This document shows positions 34,893 to 47,800 of a DNA stretch of 64,000 nt, piece after piece. The first letter of the stretch is position 1, and every line of letters begins with the position of its first letter. Made by a program: the position numbers and the translations under genes. Under the pieces are notes generated by a model that did no database searches, was not told the origin of the DNA, and saw nothing but the letters and a program-made list of their open reading frames with translations. Origin of the DNA: Sitta carolinensis (lineage: Eukaryota; Chordata; Aves; Passeriformes; Sittidae); the NCBI GenBank assembly GCA_032173965.1, contig CM063287.1, forward strand, positions 12,839,859 through 12,903,858, read 5' to 3'.

Positions 34893-35070
34893 CAAAAACA
34901 CCCCAAAAGCAACCAACCAAAAAAAACCATAAAAAACAATAACAAAACAAACCAACCAAAAAACCCCCAACCACACAACAAAAAACCTCTCCCCTCAAAA
35001 AAACCCCCAAAACTCCCCCCCAAAAAACAACACCTCCCCCAAAAGCCCCAAAACAAACAAAAAAAAAACC
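34893..35070 (+). repeat. A/C-rich low-complexity tract
   Basis: Runs of AAACC, AAAACAA and CCCCC form about 180 bp of nearly T-free + strand. The minus-strand frame rich in Gly, Phe and Val is an artefact. Confidence 0.9.
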
Positions 35071-38000
35071 CCTTAGTCTTCCTTTACTTACCACAAGTCC
35101 ACCCTTTGTCACCTGCAGCCTCTAGGGAAAAAATGCTATTTTTAAAAAGACTGTAAATTTTCTCTTGCTTCAAAGACAGAGGGCATTCAGACTTATTTCT
35201 AAGAAAGGGCAATCCATGACCCTAAGCTTGATTTCTGGCTGTATGTACTTGACCGACCCTTCCGAAAAGCACTCCCCCTCCCCAGGCCCCAAGTCTTAAA
35301 ACACAGATTTATTATTATACTATTTTCAAAACATTCATTATGCTAAAATTTTCACCTACCTCTGGGTATAGTTTGCCAGGTATTACTTGCCCAATTTTCT
35401 CACCAATGAGACACAAGTGCCCAGTAACCAGACACTTTTCATCAAAAAAGTTTTACAGTCAGTGGGAGAGTGAGTTCAAAGTATCCCAATGGAGATGCTG
35501 GAGTGAGATGAACACTCCAGAGCACTTCCTTTTTTTTTTTTTTTTTACAACTTTATTCAATTGCCACTTTCTTTTCCTGCTTGGAAGAAGAAAGTCCTCT
35601 TTCCAACATCCTTATCTTCTTAGGCTCTCCCCAGAGACTTGGAAGTCAAACCACAGTAACAACTTGTAAAATATTCTATTGAATTTGAATCTTCTGATTC
35701 TTGAGAAGCTTTAAACATATCTGTTCTTTTTTTAGTTCACTCATTCAAGTGTTATCCAGTAAACTCTTTACTTAGACATCAGATACAATAAAATATATAT
35801 ATTGAAAAGCATTTATTGCAAGATACAGTGCAAAACAGATCAACAAATGTTAGTTTTATCATGGATCAAAGACTCTATATGTAGGATGCATAATCCATGT
35901 GTGCACGCTCAATTAGGTAACACTCCACTCCAGGTGTACAGCCCGAATGCAAAGCTTTTTTAAAAGTCAGTATCATAGTTGTTTAATGTTTGGAATTAAT
36001 GGAAGCAGGTGTGGTTCCTTTACTTCAAAGATAACTCTGGTGTTGCCAGAAGCCAAGAAAAGCCATTATGTGCACATATATATTATTTTCCCACTGAGGA
36101 AGAGAATGTTTCAAAGAAAACATTTCCTTCTGATAGACTTTCTGAAGTGTGCTGTAAAATTAATTTCCTATCCCCCCACTGCACATGATCAGACATCCCT
36201 ATTCTGTGTTTTCATAATGCACAAGCTTCATTGCTTCTTCAGAAATATTCTAGTCAGATAATGAAAACAAATCCCACCATTTCATCATTCTGTACATGGA
36301 CATAGCTGCTATGAAGTAATAATAAACACGTGCAGGACAGTGGAATTCAGGAAACCTGGGAAGTTTTCAAGTTAGACTACCATGCAGTCACCCATCATGC
36401 TGATGAATTTCCTCTAGCATGCTAGAGAATCAAATCCAAGCTGGTTATGAAAATTATCAAATTATTTAAAAACTTACGCACTGACATGGAAACCTGGAAG
36501 GAGAAGAATTAGGTTTTTCTAAAGGATGTAATTAAAATGATGATTAGGTGCATAGACTATTACATGTGACAATTGAGATGGAGAGGTTTACTGAGGGGTT
36601 ATGGACACAGATAGAACTTTGGGTAGCTGGGTCACCCAGCCATTTGTATGGATAACAAGTATGACAAAGAAATCCTTTTTACATTTACCAGTTGTTTTGG
36701 AATTCCTCCTTCACTGCAGTGTTGGATACGTTTCTGCAAAGATACATTACTAGGTTTTGCAGGTCTTTCTCATACTTGGACTCTGACCAAAGAATTTGCA
36801 GGGAAGATCTGGGCACCAAGCAGCCATTTGATTCAATTTGTTGTAGCTGGACTTTTGAGAAATAGTTTTGTTAATGTGTACTTAAACATCTGCAGGGTGT
36901 TTAAGGGGAATTTCTTAGGGGAATCAGCAGTCTGGTCTTTGTAACATTGCTTTGATGTGTACTGAAAACTTTGCTCTAGCCAGAATGAAATTTCTTCTCC
37001 AGCAGCAGAAAGAGTTCCAAGTAAAGGATTATTGCCCTTTCTAAGTCACATTCTTTCTTCAAGTCAATTATTTTCTTCATGACCTTTGCTTGCAACTAGG
37101 AAATCAAAACTGCATCTATATACAATAGGAAAAATCTATACTTGTTACTAATTATGTTTTTCATTCACTTTTGTTAAAAATACCCAAGATATGCCTGGAA
37201 ATCTCTTTCAGAATGAAAAAAGTCAGTGTACGACATGCCCAACATGCATAACATGCTTTACTACTGCAAATAGTGTCTGGCACTAGCCACCGAAAATGTT
37301 TATCTTTATCCCCTTTAACATGTAGCTTCATAGTATGTGGTAGTTTTAATATTATAATTATTATTACTATTGCAACTTCCTACTACAAGGATACTCATCA
37401 AGAAAACTGATCAGAGAAGCTCTCTACAAAACAGTATCTTTTCTACTTCTGCTGGCACAAGATATGAGTCCTGGAAGAAACTGATGTAAATCCAATTCCT
37501 GTACCTTTCATATATCGTGGTGTGCTATACAGTGACCACTGGGGAATTTGTATGTGGGCTGGGATTTGATACAACCACAGGGGCCTCCTCCAAGAGCAAA
37601 CAGCAGTTGTGATAACAGCTGCATCTGCAGAATGATTTGTGCAGTTATTAGCTGGAAGTTATTTTCTATGGAGTCCTTTGTAGTCAATTCAGTGATGTTG
37701 GAGGCTGCAGGATCAGCTCATCATCCTCCAGCCGTTCTCTCATTAATACACCTCTGACCTGGAGGCCTATTCCAAATGGGACAGCGACTCTCCAGTCAGT
37801 TAAATCACCTGTCTCTTGGCTATGCTGTGAAGACATAATTATGAGGACTAGACTGAGACTATTAATTTAGAGTAAAAATAATACTGTCTGTAAGACTTTG
37901 AAGATTTAACTCCTCCAGACTCAGTAGGAGAACCCTGGTAAAGCTCATGTTGTTGGACAGCGACCTATTGCCGTGTCCAGGTCTCACAGAGAATACTTAT

Positions 38001-38867
38001 TTCATAACACCTTTAGCATGCTTAGCAAGCACATGGACCATGATCCTCCCAGCAAACAGCAGCTCTTTAACACAAAAGGCCTTTTGATGATGATTGTGAG
38101 TCTTGATTATCTGTGACTGATGTAACTGGGAAACTGAGACACTTCAGTTTCAGTGGAATGAAGCTATGCCATGTATTCTGTGACCCCTTTATGGCAGAGC
38201 AGTTCTGATATACTGTGATGAAAGACTTTTTGGTAAGGTGAATGGCTTAAGGCCACCTTCTTTTACAGCTCACATATCCAGGTATATATATAATAACTGA
38301 AGCACAAAACATGAGCTTGTGTTTTAACAAAGTTATTGTTCAGTTTAGAAGCAGGAAGAATCTCCAAAACCTGTGACACATCTAATTTTCCATGCCTCTG
38401 TTCCTCAGACTGGTGCTCTAAAGTGATTTGCCCAGAATCCTTTAATGTGAAAAGGAAGTCCTCTAGTGATGTAATTGTTTTCTTGATATACCAACACTGT
38501 AGTTTTGGGGGTTTTTTTGCTACTCAGGTAAAGATTCTGATGATAAAATATGCACTTTTATCTCACCCTGTTACTCTACATACTTAAAAATGTGGTTTCA
38601 TTTGCCATTTTTTTTTTGTTCACAAAGTTTATTTGAAGAGTTGCTACTAGCCCTGCAATATGAATCTGCTAAAGAACTTAGCCCATGGTGCATAGTGGAA
38701 GGAGCAAATCTGTATTCCATGTTTATAGTTAACCTGAAATTTAATTACATGGAATCTGCTATTATTTATTTGGAGAAGTTAGATTTCACATTCTCTGCGA
38801 TTAAAAATAAATTCTGAGCCCCCTGTTTTGTGAGACCAACAAAGAAATAGACATTATTCAAAATGAG

Positions 38868-39234
38868 AGAGAGAGGAGAGGAGAGAGAGGGAGGAGAGGA
38901 GAGGAGAGGAGAGGAGAGGGAGAGGAGAGGAGAGAGAGAGGAGAGGAGAGGAGAGGAGAGGAGAGGAGAGGAGAGGAGAGGAGAGGAGAGGAGAGGAGAG
39001 GAGAGGAGAGGAGAGGAGAGGAGAGGAGAGGAGAGGGAGAGGAGGAGAGAGGAGAGGAGAGGAGAGGAGAGGAGAGGAGAGGAGAGGAGAGGAGGAGGAG
39101 AGGAGAGGAGAGGAGAGGAGAGGAGAGGAGAGGAGAGGAGAGGAGAGGAGAGGAGAGGAGAGGAGAGGAGAGGAGAGGAGAGGAGAGGAGAGGAGAGGAG
39201 AGGAGAGGAGAGGAGAGGAGAGGAGAGGAGAGGG
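38868..39234 (+). repeat. (AGGAG)n polypurine microsatellite, about 370 bp
   Basis: There are near-continuous AGGAG pentamers with a few interruptions (AGAGAG, GGGAG, GGAGGAG). Long open frames on both strands (Arg/Glu/Gly-rich on +, Leu/Ser/Pro-rich on -) are consequences of the repeat, not genes. Confidence 0.98.
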
Positions 39235-42200
39235 CAAATGGCCAAACTTTAAAACAGAAAAGGAAAAGAAACCAACTGAAAACATGAGTATGAGGGGGAA
39301 ACAATGCAAAAGAGTTCATGGTTGGTGCAGGATGATCAGACCAAAGCTATTAAGCTTTTTCTCATGCTCTGAAATTGGCGGATCTACCATGTGCTCCAGG
39401 AACTGTGTTTTTTTTCCATAGCAAGGCGGATGACTTTTTTATCAGATGTGTCACTTGGTGAAATAATTGCCAGCAATAATGGTGCAATAGCAGCATACTC
39501 AGAGCACAATTTATCCATGTCTGTTCTATCTTTCAACTTCAAAGCTTCTAGTGCCTCACAGATCACATCAAAATGACACCTCTGTCGTTAATAACAGTGG
39601 TCTAATGCAATACAGAGAAGTCAAATCACTTCTCCAGATAGGCAAATTCTCCAATACAGAAACTAGGCATGTGCACATGTCCTGACATTCATGTTCATGT
39701 TCAGATTTGTATCTGCAGGGAAGATGGCGGGCTTAACATACAGATTTATTAATATTTGAAACAGCCTGTTTTATAAAGCACAAATTTCACTAAAATTAGA
39801 AAAGGAGTGGAGACATTCAGAGCCTTAACTTATGCAAACTGAATGCCTGGATGTAGAAAATTTCCCTTTGTACAGTCCACAGCACGTGTTAGCCAGTGTC
39901 ACAGGTCAGAGATGCAAGTTGTCTTTAAAGAAAGAAAGAAACCAATGAGTCAAATAAAGAAAAATGTACCTTAAAATGCACACTGTCCTTGTAGGCAAAT
40001 GCACATATTTATCTGGATCTAGGAACAAAACAAGCTGCTGTGAAGCCCCTCCTGGTGGTCATTATTCAGGTAAAGAAGAAAGCTGTCAAACTGCAGTTAT
40101 TAAAAAGAAAGGATTGTCTGTTTATTTTCCAGTGCTATTTGGAAATTACCATAGAACAGTAAATCTCTAAATATGAAAAATATTTAGTCTTCTTACATGG
40201 TATACATAAAAAGACATGCAACCAAAATAGTGGCAGGGACACCATTTGTTTAAGTTTCATTAAGATGTGTAGTTAAAAGCCTTATTAAAAGGGTTAATTT
40301 CTCATATCAGTGAGTTCAGTGGAATTTATTGCCTTAGGGTTAAGTAATGCTTCAAAGAAAAAATGAGATTTAGGAATATTTTCATATGCTACCATCTTTT
40401 CCAACAAATATTTCCTGTAATGGCTGCTTGGATTGAGGGTTCAGACTTACCACAGTGTGTGTTTTTACAGTGCTTTATGTATTAAAATAGACAATCAAAC
40501 AAAATAACCAGCTCTCAGCTTCACCTCTCAGGGAAAAAAAAAAAAGCAAAAAAAATCTTCGGGTAGAAAGCAAGGCCAATTTTTTAAACATTTTTTGTCT
40601 CATTTATTATTGCTATTCCACAAAAACGGTAAGGAGGACTGTTAAAAAAAAAAATAAACAATAAAGAAAGGGAAAAAATGGAAAATGTTCTCAAATCCCA
40701 AGTTTTAAAGTGTTTGGATGGTGATAAGGAGATGTTCTACCACAGCCATTAGCAGTGTACTGGCATTTGGATACTGTCTATAGTGTAAATTACTGACTGC
40801 ATGTTTGTGTGCTTTGTTTTGTGTGCTGGTGGCCTTGTTGTTTATTGACTGTAGTCACTCTGGATCAGCCTAACTTTAAAATCAGTTCTGCAAATCAGAT
40901 TTTGCTCCTAGACCATGATTATGGGCCAGGAGACTGCTTCCATGGAACTGAAAATCCCCGTGGGCTGGGGAAGTCTACAGAGGTGTGAAGGGACTGTGTA
41001 CATCTAAATACAATGCACTGAAAACTGCAGTGATTATCCAGTGTTTCATTGCTTTGGTTTTCGTTGTGTTTTTAAAATTATTTGTCTCAAAGCTGTAGAT
41101 ATGAGACTGCAGAGAGATTGACACTGCTCAGTTGCTGCTGCCCTCTTCATCAAGAGAACAATTTCAAGAAACATTTATTTTTTGTTTTGTAAATATTCAC
41201 TGGCAGCTCACTCCAAGCCTTGCTTTGGGATAAGGAGGAATAAGGTGGTTTGGTTTTTTCTGAAGAAATTAGAATGTTTATCAATACTCTTACTTTCAAG
41301 TCAGCTTATTTAAGCAATAATTTTAATGAAGTCTTAATTTTGCATTCTTCTAGTGTTTAATTCATAATTTTTGTGTTAACTTATGTCCATGGCCACAGAC
41401 CCTTTCCTCACCCTCCCAAACACCAAATTTCACTCATGTTACTGTGTAAAAGTTGAACTCAGTTCTCTTCTCTTTCTGTCCACAGACTCCCCTGTGTCAG
41501 AAAGCTCCCAGTAGAGAAATAGCTCTGACAAAGGGGTAGAGCACGTTTCTCCAAAGCTGTCATGGCCATTACCTTGCTGTCAGTCAGCAATTTTTGGTGT
41601 TGACTTCTTTCTTAAACTGACCTCCAGTTTTAAAGTGAAGAGACTGTGCAGGATTTGAATTCTGACTCCCAGGAAGAAAAAAATTCCTTGGATTTCTCCA
41701 CAAAGGCCTTGTACTCCTGTGCCCCTAGTCCTGGATAATTGTCCCAGAGCATACTGAGAATGAAATAAGAGGCCATGGATTAAGTAAAGATCTTAAATGA
41801 TTTTATTTTCATTTTATTTTACGTAGAGAACCCTGATAACCTAAACCCTCTGCTTTCTCAAAGGTCAGGAATGCACAGGAGGAATTATTGGAAGTTTCTC
41901 CTATTTGTCCTGCCAACATGGTTTATCTCGTATCTATAATAAATGTTGTCCAAGGGCAAAGAAATAACTTGAGCCTGGTGTTCATACTCTAGAACTTCTA
42001 ATTTAACCTTCATACACTTCTCACACCCACATAGTATTACTGTAATGCTTATTAAGTGCCAGTTGAATTGGGCTGGCCAGCAGTTTTCAGTATGGGTTCC
42101 CCCACCATTTGTGGAAGAGTGGTGGTTTTCCTTCCATCCTAAACAACCTGTGTAAATGTTGAGTAGTCAGCTTAAAGGGAAAAATCTGTGTCTTTTTACT

Positions 42201-43889
42201 TCCATGCCTTTGTACCTATCATAAAACTACTTTCCCTTTTGTTAACGCATATAAATAATACATATTTCCATTTTTTAATACAGGGGTTTTTTTACTTTTA
42301 TAGAAAATTACTAAAATCCAGCTGGGAGTTTTCTCTAAATTTTCAGCATGAAGTTCTCTGGATAGTGATTATCTTAAAATTCCCTCCAGTTTTAATGCAC
42401 AAAAATTTATTTCTCAAGAAAATAATTAATCAACAGGAATTCCATTTTTCCCTCATAAAAATTTGCAACATTCTGACTAAACCTGAATAAAATAATGCAA
42501 AATCTCTTAAGAGATATTGTAAAAATGTCTAACAGCACTTTGAGTTTTGTACACAAAAATTAACGTTCAGTACTCTCAAGCACTCCACTTAAATACCCTC
42601 AAATACAGAAATTGAGGAAATAAGCCCTGATCTGAGTCTTTGGGGAGGTCAGGAAAGATCCATCTGCCCCTGTGGCCAGATTGCAGACTATTGCTGGACT
42701 CCTTAGGCAGAGTCTTTGGGGATTTTTTTTTTTGTATGACCATTTCACTGGACTTCAATTTCTGTTTTATTTTTTTCCGTTTTTTATATTTATGCATGCA
42801 AAGACCAAAGACTCATTCTCGTCTAATAAAATCAAGATATAGTTACCTATCATCCTTTCAACTGTAGCCTCAGTTTCCCTCTTGGTCAGAAAATTCTGTA
42901 CAAACTGCACATCAGAGGTGGCTTAAATGAAAGAGTCTCTCTGTACTCACCCTTATTTATATCCACTGCCTCTCTACAGTTTCCTCAAGCAATAAATATT
43001 GCATTTGACCAAAGGAGTGACCACAAGTAGCTGCTGCAACAAGTATTTATTTTATCTGCTTCAGGTTCTGGATTACATATATACTAAAATTAGTGTGAGA
43101 AAACCCCAACAAGACGTAAGTTTGTCATAGTAGTAAGCCTTAGAAATGTTTTTCTCCCCATAGTGGCTTTGTAAAAAGAAACACTCCTAAAACCCCTTCC
43201 CTGTAATCAGCCAAGGACCCTAACTAAAAAGCACTTTTAGAAAGTGCAAAGATATAATAGTCCCAAGATGAATCTGCCCTACAGTTCCATTTTCTGCCAT
43301 ACAAACGTTAGGGAGCTTATCGTTGAAGCCACATTAGTCTTGATTTAAGGTCTTTTGACACATTATTACAGCACACTGCCATCACTTCACACCTGTCATT
43401 CTGTCAGTCAGAAGAGAGGGAGGGAAAACAATTTTGATGTCAATCAACAAATCCTTCAGGAGGTGTAACCTGTTAAGACATATTACCCTTTGCCCATTGC
43501 GATTTACAGGCTTTGAATTTAAAGGACATATGCCAGAAATAATTAAAGACTAATCTTTATTGTACTCACTTAGGAATGAAGGTATTTAGTACCACCAGCA
43601 CATTTATATTGTCCAGAAGAAGAAAGAGATGAAGGAGCAGAGTGTGATACTACTACTACTCCTCTTTCCATTTCTATTAATCAGTTGTTCTGCCTGGATG
43701 TTAAAGTCCTCTGCCCTTATGGAGAAAATATATGGCAAGGTAGCCTTTTCTCTTACACTTGTATTAATGTCCTAGCAATGTACAGATGATTCCAGCATGA
43801 TGCAAGATCTGTAACATTGTTTTTGAATCAAAACGGTATTTGAAAAATAGAGGGGAAAAAAATGGCATGGAATTATTGAAAAAATAATC

Positions 43890-43948
43890 TAGTGAAATAA
43901 AAAACAAAACAAAAACAAAACAAAAACCAAATCAAAACCAAAACAAGC
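43890..43948 (+). repeat. (AAAAC)n repeat
   Basis: Imperfect AAAAC units over about 55 bp. Confidence 0.85.
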
Positions 43949-44773
43949 CAACTAATCTTGTCCTCTATGTTTTAGTGGCTACAAAAATCAATCTCAGCCT
44001 GGAGAACTACAACTTCCATAGGCGTGGCTTTGATCACCTTTTAACTACTCTGTTGTAATTTACTTCGAGGCATCGAAGGAGTGATGTCAACCTCAAAATC
44101 TGAATTTAGGATCTAAATCCTGAGTTGAAGAAGGCTATTTCTTTTTCCCAAGCTAGGATTTCAGACTGACACAGAAGAAAGAAGCATTTACACAGCCTAC
44201 TTGTACTGTTCACAACTCATCTCTGGAAGGGACATCTTGTCCTTAGACTGACCTTAGAGCTACAATCTAACGGAAGTAACCACAAAACAATAGCTATGGA
44301 GTAAATAAAATAACAGGCAGGGACTATATAATCCAGAGAGAACCAGAATCAAAAAAAAAATAATTATATTGTAAATTTTTTCACACTCCTGCACTGTATA
44401 TATACATGCAGCTATATGTACAGCTTGTTTGGGCTAGAAATTGAGCAAAGTTGTGGAAGCTCTGACTTGCAGTTGCCACCACATGCTATCAAAGCCCTGC
44501 TGGGAGGAGAGTTTTGCACTCTTGATAGCGAATTTGAAACAAACTTTGGGCTCATTTTCCAACAGGTAAACCCTGCATCACTAGCTCATCATCACAGAAC
44601 TTTTTCCTGCCTCTTCTTCCAGTTGTACCTCCCTCATTTACATACACAAAAAACACACAGGAAGAGAAAAGTGCAGGTAGGAACAAGGAAGCAATTACCT
44701 CAGCTGTGCCACAGACCTTTAAGAACTAGCACATCACTCTCCTAGAATACATGCATATACATGCTCTGCTGGC

Positions 44774-44804
44774 AGATAGATAGATTAGACAGACAGACAG
44801 ACAC

Positions 44805-44872
<68 letters not shown>

Positions 44873-44878
44873 GGATGG
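44774..44878 (+). repeat. GATA/GACA tetranucleotide microsatellite
   Basis: The tract starts with GATA and GACA units, then runs about 17 consecutive GATA repeats and ends with GATG units. The minus-strand frame (repeated Tyr-Leu-Ser-Ile) is a repeat artefact. Confidence 0.97.
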
Positions 44879-47800
44879 TGGATCACAATCATACAGGTGA
44901 TCTGGAGACACACAGTGCCCTCAACTAGTACTCATAGTTTTCACAAAAAAAGGCAGATTTACACACAGCCAAAAGCATTGTGCTCACATTTGTTTATTAA
45001 TTTTACCTGAGGGAATGGAAGGGCTAAATTGGGATTGGATGGTAATAGTGACAGAAGTGCACACTCACAGTAACAGTTAATTTCCCATTTCCTAAAATAC
45101 GGAATCAATCTCACATATGAAAGACTACACCATCTCAACTCTCACAATTTAAAGAGGTACTTTGAAGGACTGGGAAGCTGGAAGACAGGGAAGTCATAAT
45201 TAGAGGTGGATTTTATTTTACCATTTTACACAAAGCTAAGAGGGAAACAAATGATTCCTCATCATCCTTCTGATTAGAAACTCATTGCCTCTTTTTACAT
45301 TTTCACTACACTTTCCCCCACCTGTACTGCTTTCTGCTCTCTCTGGAGGTGGCTCAGGCATGGCCATGTCAGCCAGAACTTTTGCCTCAAATTCAATTTG
45401 TTGGGGCATTCATACACTTTCATTTGCTGTGGAAACTTAACATACATCAGCAGCTGACCCTTGACTGTAAGTTGTAGTGGAAGCAAAAAACAGTACTCCA
45501 ATTTTTACACAAGAAGCCCAGACTTTCTAGGACAGGACAGAATTGCTGATTTCAGGGAAAATCAACACTCGCAGCTATGCATAAAGCAAAAACCAAGTAA
45601 CTATACCTAAAACAAGAGCAACAGATTATAAACAGTGTCTTGTCTGGAATTTTGTGGTAACTAACATAAAGAAGCTGTGTGTTACCTGCTGGCAGCTGAT
45701 GGCTGATTCTGCTTTTATAGAGGCAACACTTCTAAAGCAGCACAGGCAATGGAGTAAAGCTGGTAGAAAATGTGATTTGAATGAGGCTCTTAGTTTGAAG
45801 CTGGTCAGAATAGAACCTTGTCAGCCTGGAAGACTGTCGAATATGCTGTGACATTTAATCAACTGCTTGACTACAGGCTCACCTTTAGTGTCTGTGGTGA
45901 AGTGAACATGATTCCCCTCACCTTGCTTCACATCACACATCACTTTTCAGTTCACTGCTGTAGAGAGCTGGGTTATAGCCTTTTTTTTTTCCCTAAGAGG
46001 AACACAGTAACAGAGGTCAGCTACAGTCATGAATTTTATGAAAGGTTTGCTGGGAAACCACATTAAATGGCAACATCAGTCCATACATCAGCCCTGCAGT
46101 GCTTTTATTCCAAGACTCTGCAGCTGAGTGATTTGCAATGTACTTGCATTTCATGGCCATCATTTTTAAGCAATGTCATTTGCCTTGGTATCCGACACTT
46201 CGGCTGCACCAAAATCCACCCAGCTATTCATGATAAATTTCTTCCAAGAAAAAATCTCCACGAGAAACACTCCCAGGATCCCCAAACTCCAATCTTCAGG
46301 AGCCTTGGATATAAAACCAGGCACGGACACTTCAAAACGCAGTAGTGACTGAAGAGAAAAAGCTGAGAATAAAATTACTGTTCCAGAATTCAGAAAAGTA
46401 AAAAAATTTTATTAAAAAGTGAGGTCAACAGGATGCCACCAAAGCATAAGTTAAGGTCTATATCATTAATATGGCAAATAGAATGCTTTGTTTTTAAAGT
46501 TTTTGAAGGAAAACCAACACTAATTACTTTTTCCTTCCAAAAATATTTTTCCCAGCAAAAATGTTAACCCTATTCCAATCACAATACTGTGTATTTTTTT
46601 GTGTTTAGTATTGTAAAATATTCAGTTGAAGATGTTATGTCATGTCCATCAAACCACAGATCCATTAAATTATCAATATGAAATTATGCTAAAACAATGG
46701 ATCTCTTAATCTCTTCTGAGAAAGGGGTTACTCGAAAGGTAACAGTAAACACTCAAATTTGTAAGCAGGTGTGTTAACATTTGAACATCATGGAAAGACT
46801 CTCTGTCTTCATGAGTAAACTTTAATGAAAGCCTAATAAAAGTCATACTCCTACTGGAATACCTCAAAGTTCTAGACATTGGGCTGAAATTTTTATGGAG
46901 ATATTTCTTGCATTTTGGGAACTGTCTATACTGGCATATTTAAGAGGGTTCACAACTCAGGAAGTCTGCTCCTAAAATGGCTTCATAAACTAAAGTTTTA
47001 AATATCAGATGTCTTTTGACAGCAATAACTACACATGGATGCACAGTCTTCTTAATTTCACTTAGGGATTCTTAGGCCTAAGTCTGTGTCTGCAAATAAA
47101 AGTAAAGAGAGCACATTGTAGCAGGTGTGACAGCAGCACAGCATCGGGCCCAGAATTTAGGAAAAAGAGGAAAATGGTACCCACTAGCTATGGACTCCTA
47201 ACAGCTGGAGGAAGCAGCTGTAAGGCTTTTCTTAGTCTTCTGTTTTGACAGACTTAATTTCTATTGCAGAATTTCCAATATCAGTGTAAATGCCTGCAAC
47301 ACCACATATCCACTGCTCTAAATGAAAGCTACTTTACCAGAAGGACTTCAGGAGCCCATTATCTCCACCTGTTAGGAAGGCAATCTGTGTCCATGACAGG
47401 GAGAAACTGCATGACTGGACTTGACTCTTGTTAGCAGTCACGAAACCCTGTTTGCTGCAGACCCATTGCAGCAATGGCAAACCAACTCACCTTGGTTTTG
47501 TTCCTGTCTCCACTTCAGCTCCATGGCTTTGCAGAATGCTTTCTTCCACCCTAGGACCAGGGAGATTGAGTGGTTGAGCACTGGACATTGGCTCAGTATT
47601 CAGAAAATAGCATTATAAATAGAATTTAAGTTGTAGAGAACATAGCAAGAACGGTTAGTTACATACGTAAAATAAACACTATTTTTTAAACAGAAACCTC
47701 ATCTGTTTGTTCCAAGTGAAATATCTCTCTTCCAGGAGTAGGAGTTCAATATGCCACCCAAGGAAACTGAGGGAGGTGAATGAAGGTGTTGGTAAAATGG

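Larger units (their letters stand above)
33031..38867. other. Intergenic, no gene recognised
   Basis: AT-rich DNA with low-complexity A/C and GTTTT tracts. The longest open frames (about 105-109 codons at 35340 and 35947) lack start context, splice logic or recognisable motifs. Confidence 0.65.

Noticed and set aside
34861..35112. 83-codon minus-strand Gly/Phe/Val-rich frame
   Set aside because: Created by the A/C-rich low-complexity tract.
38766..39319. Long open frames on both strands (129-159 codons)
   Set aside because: They are pure products of the AGGAG repeat; every frame is repetitive (Arg/Glu/Gly or Leu/Ser/Pro).
44726..44911. Tetranucleotide array that could be mistaken for a CRISPR-like repeat
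   Set aside because: Simple GATA/GACA microsatellite without spacers, in a vertebrate genome.
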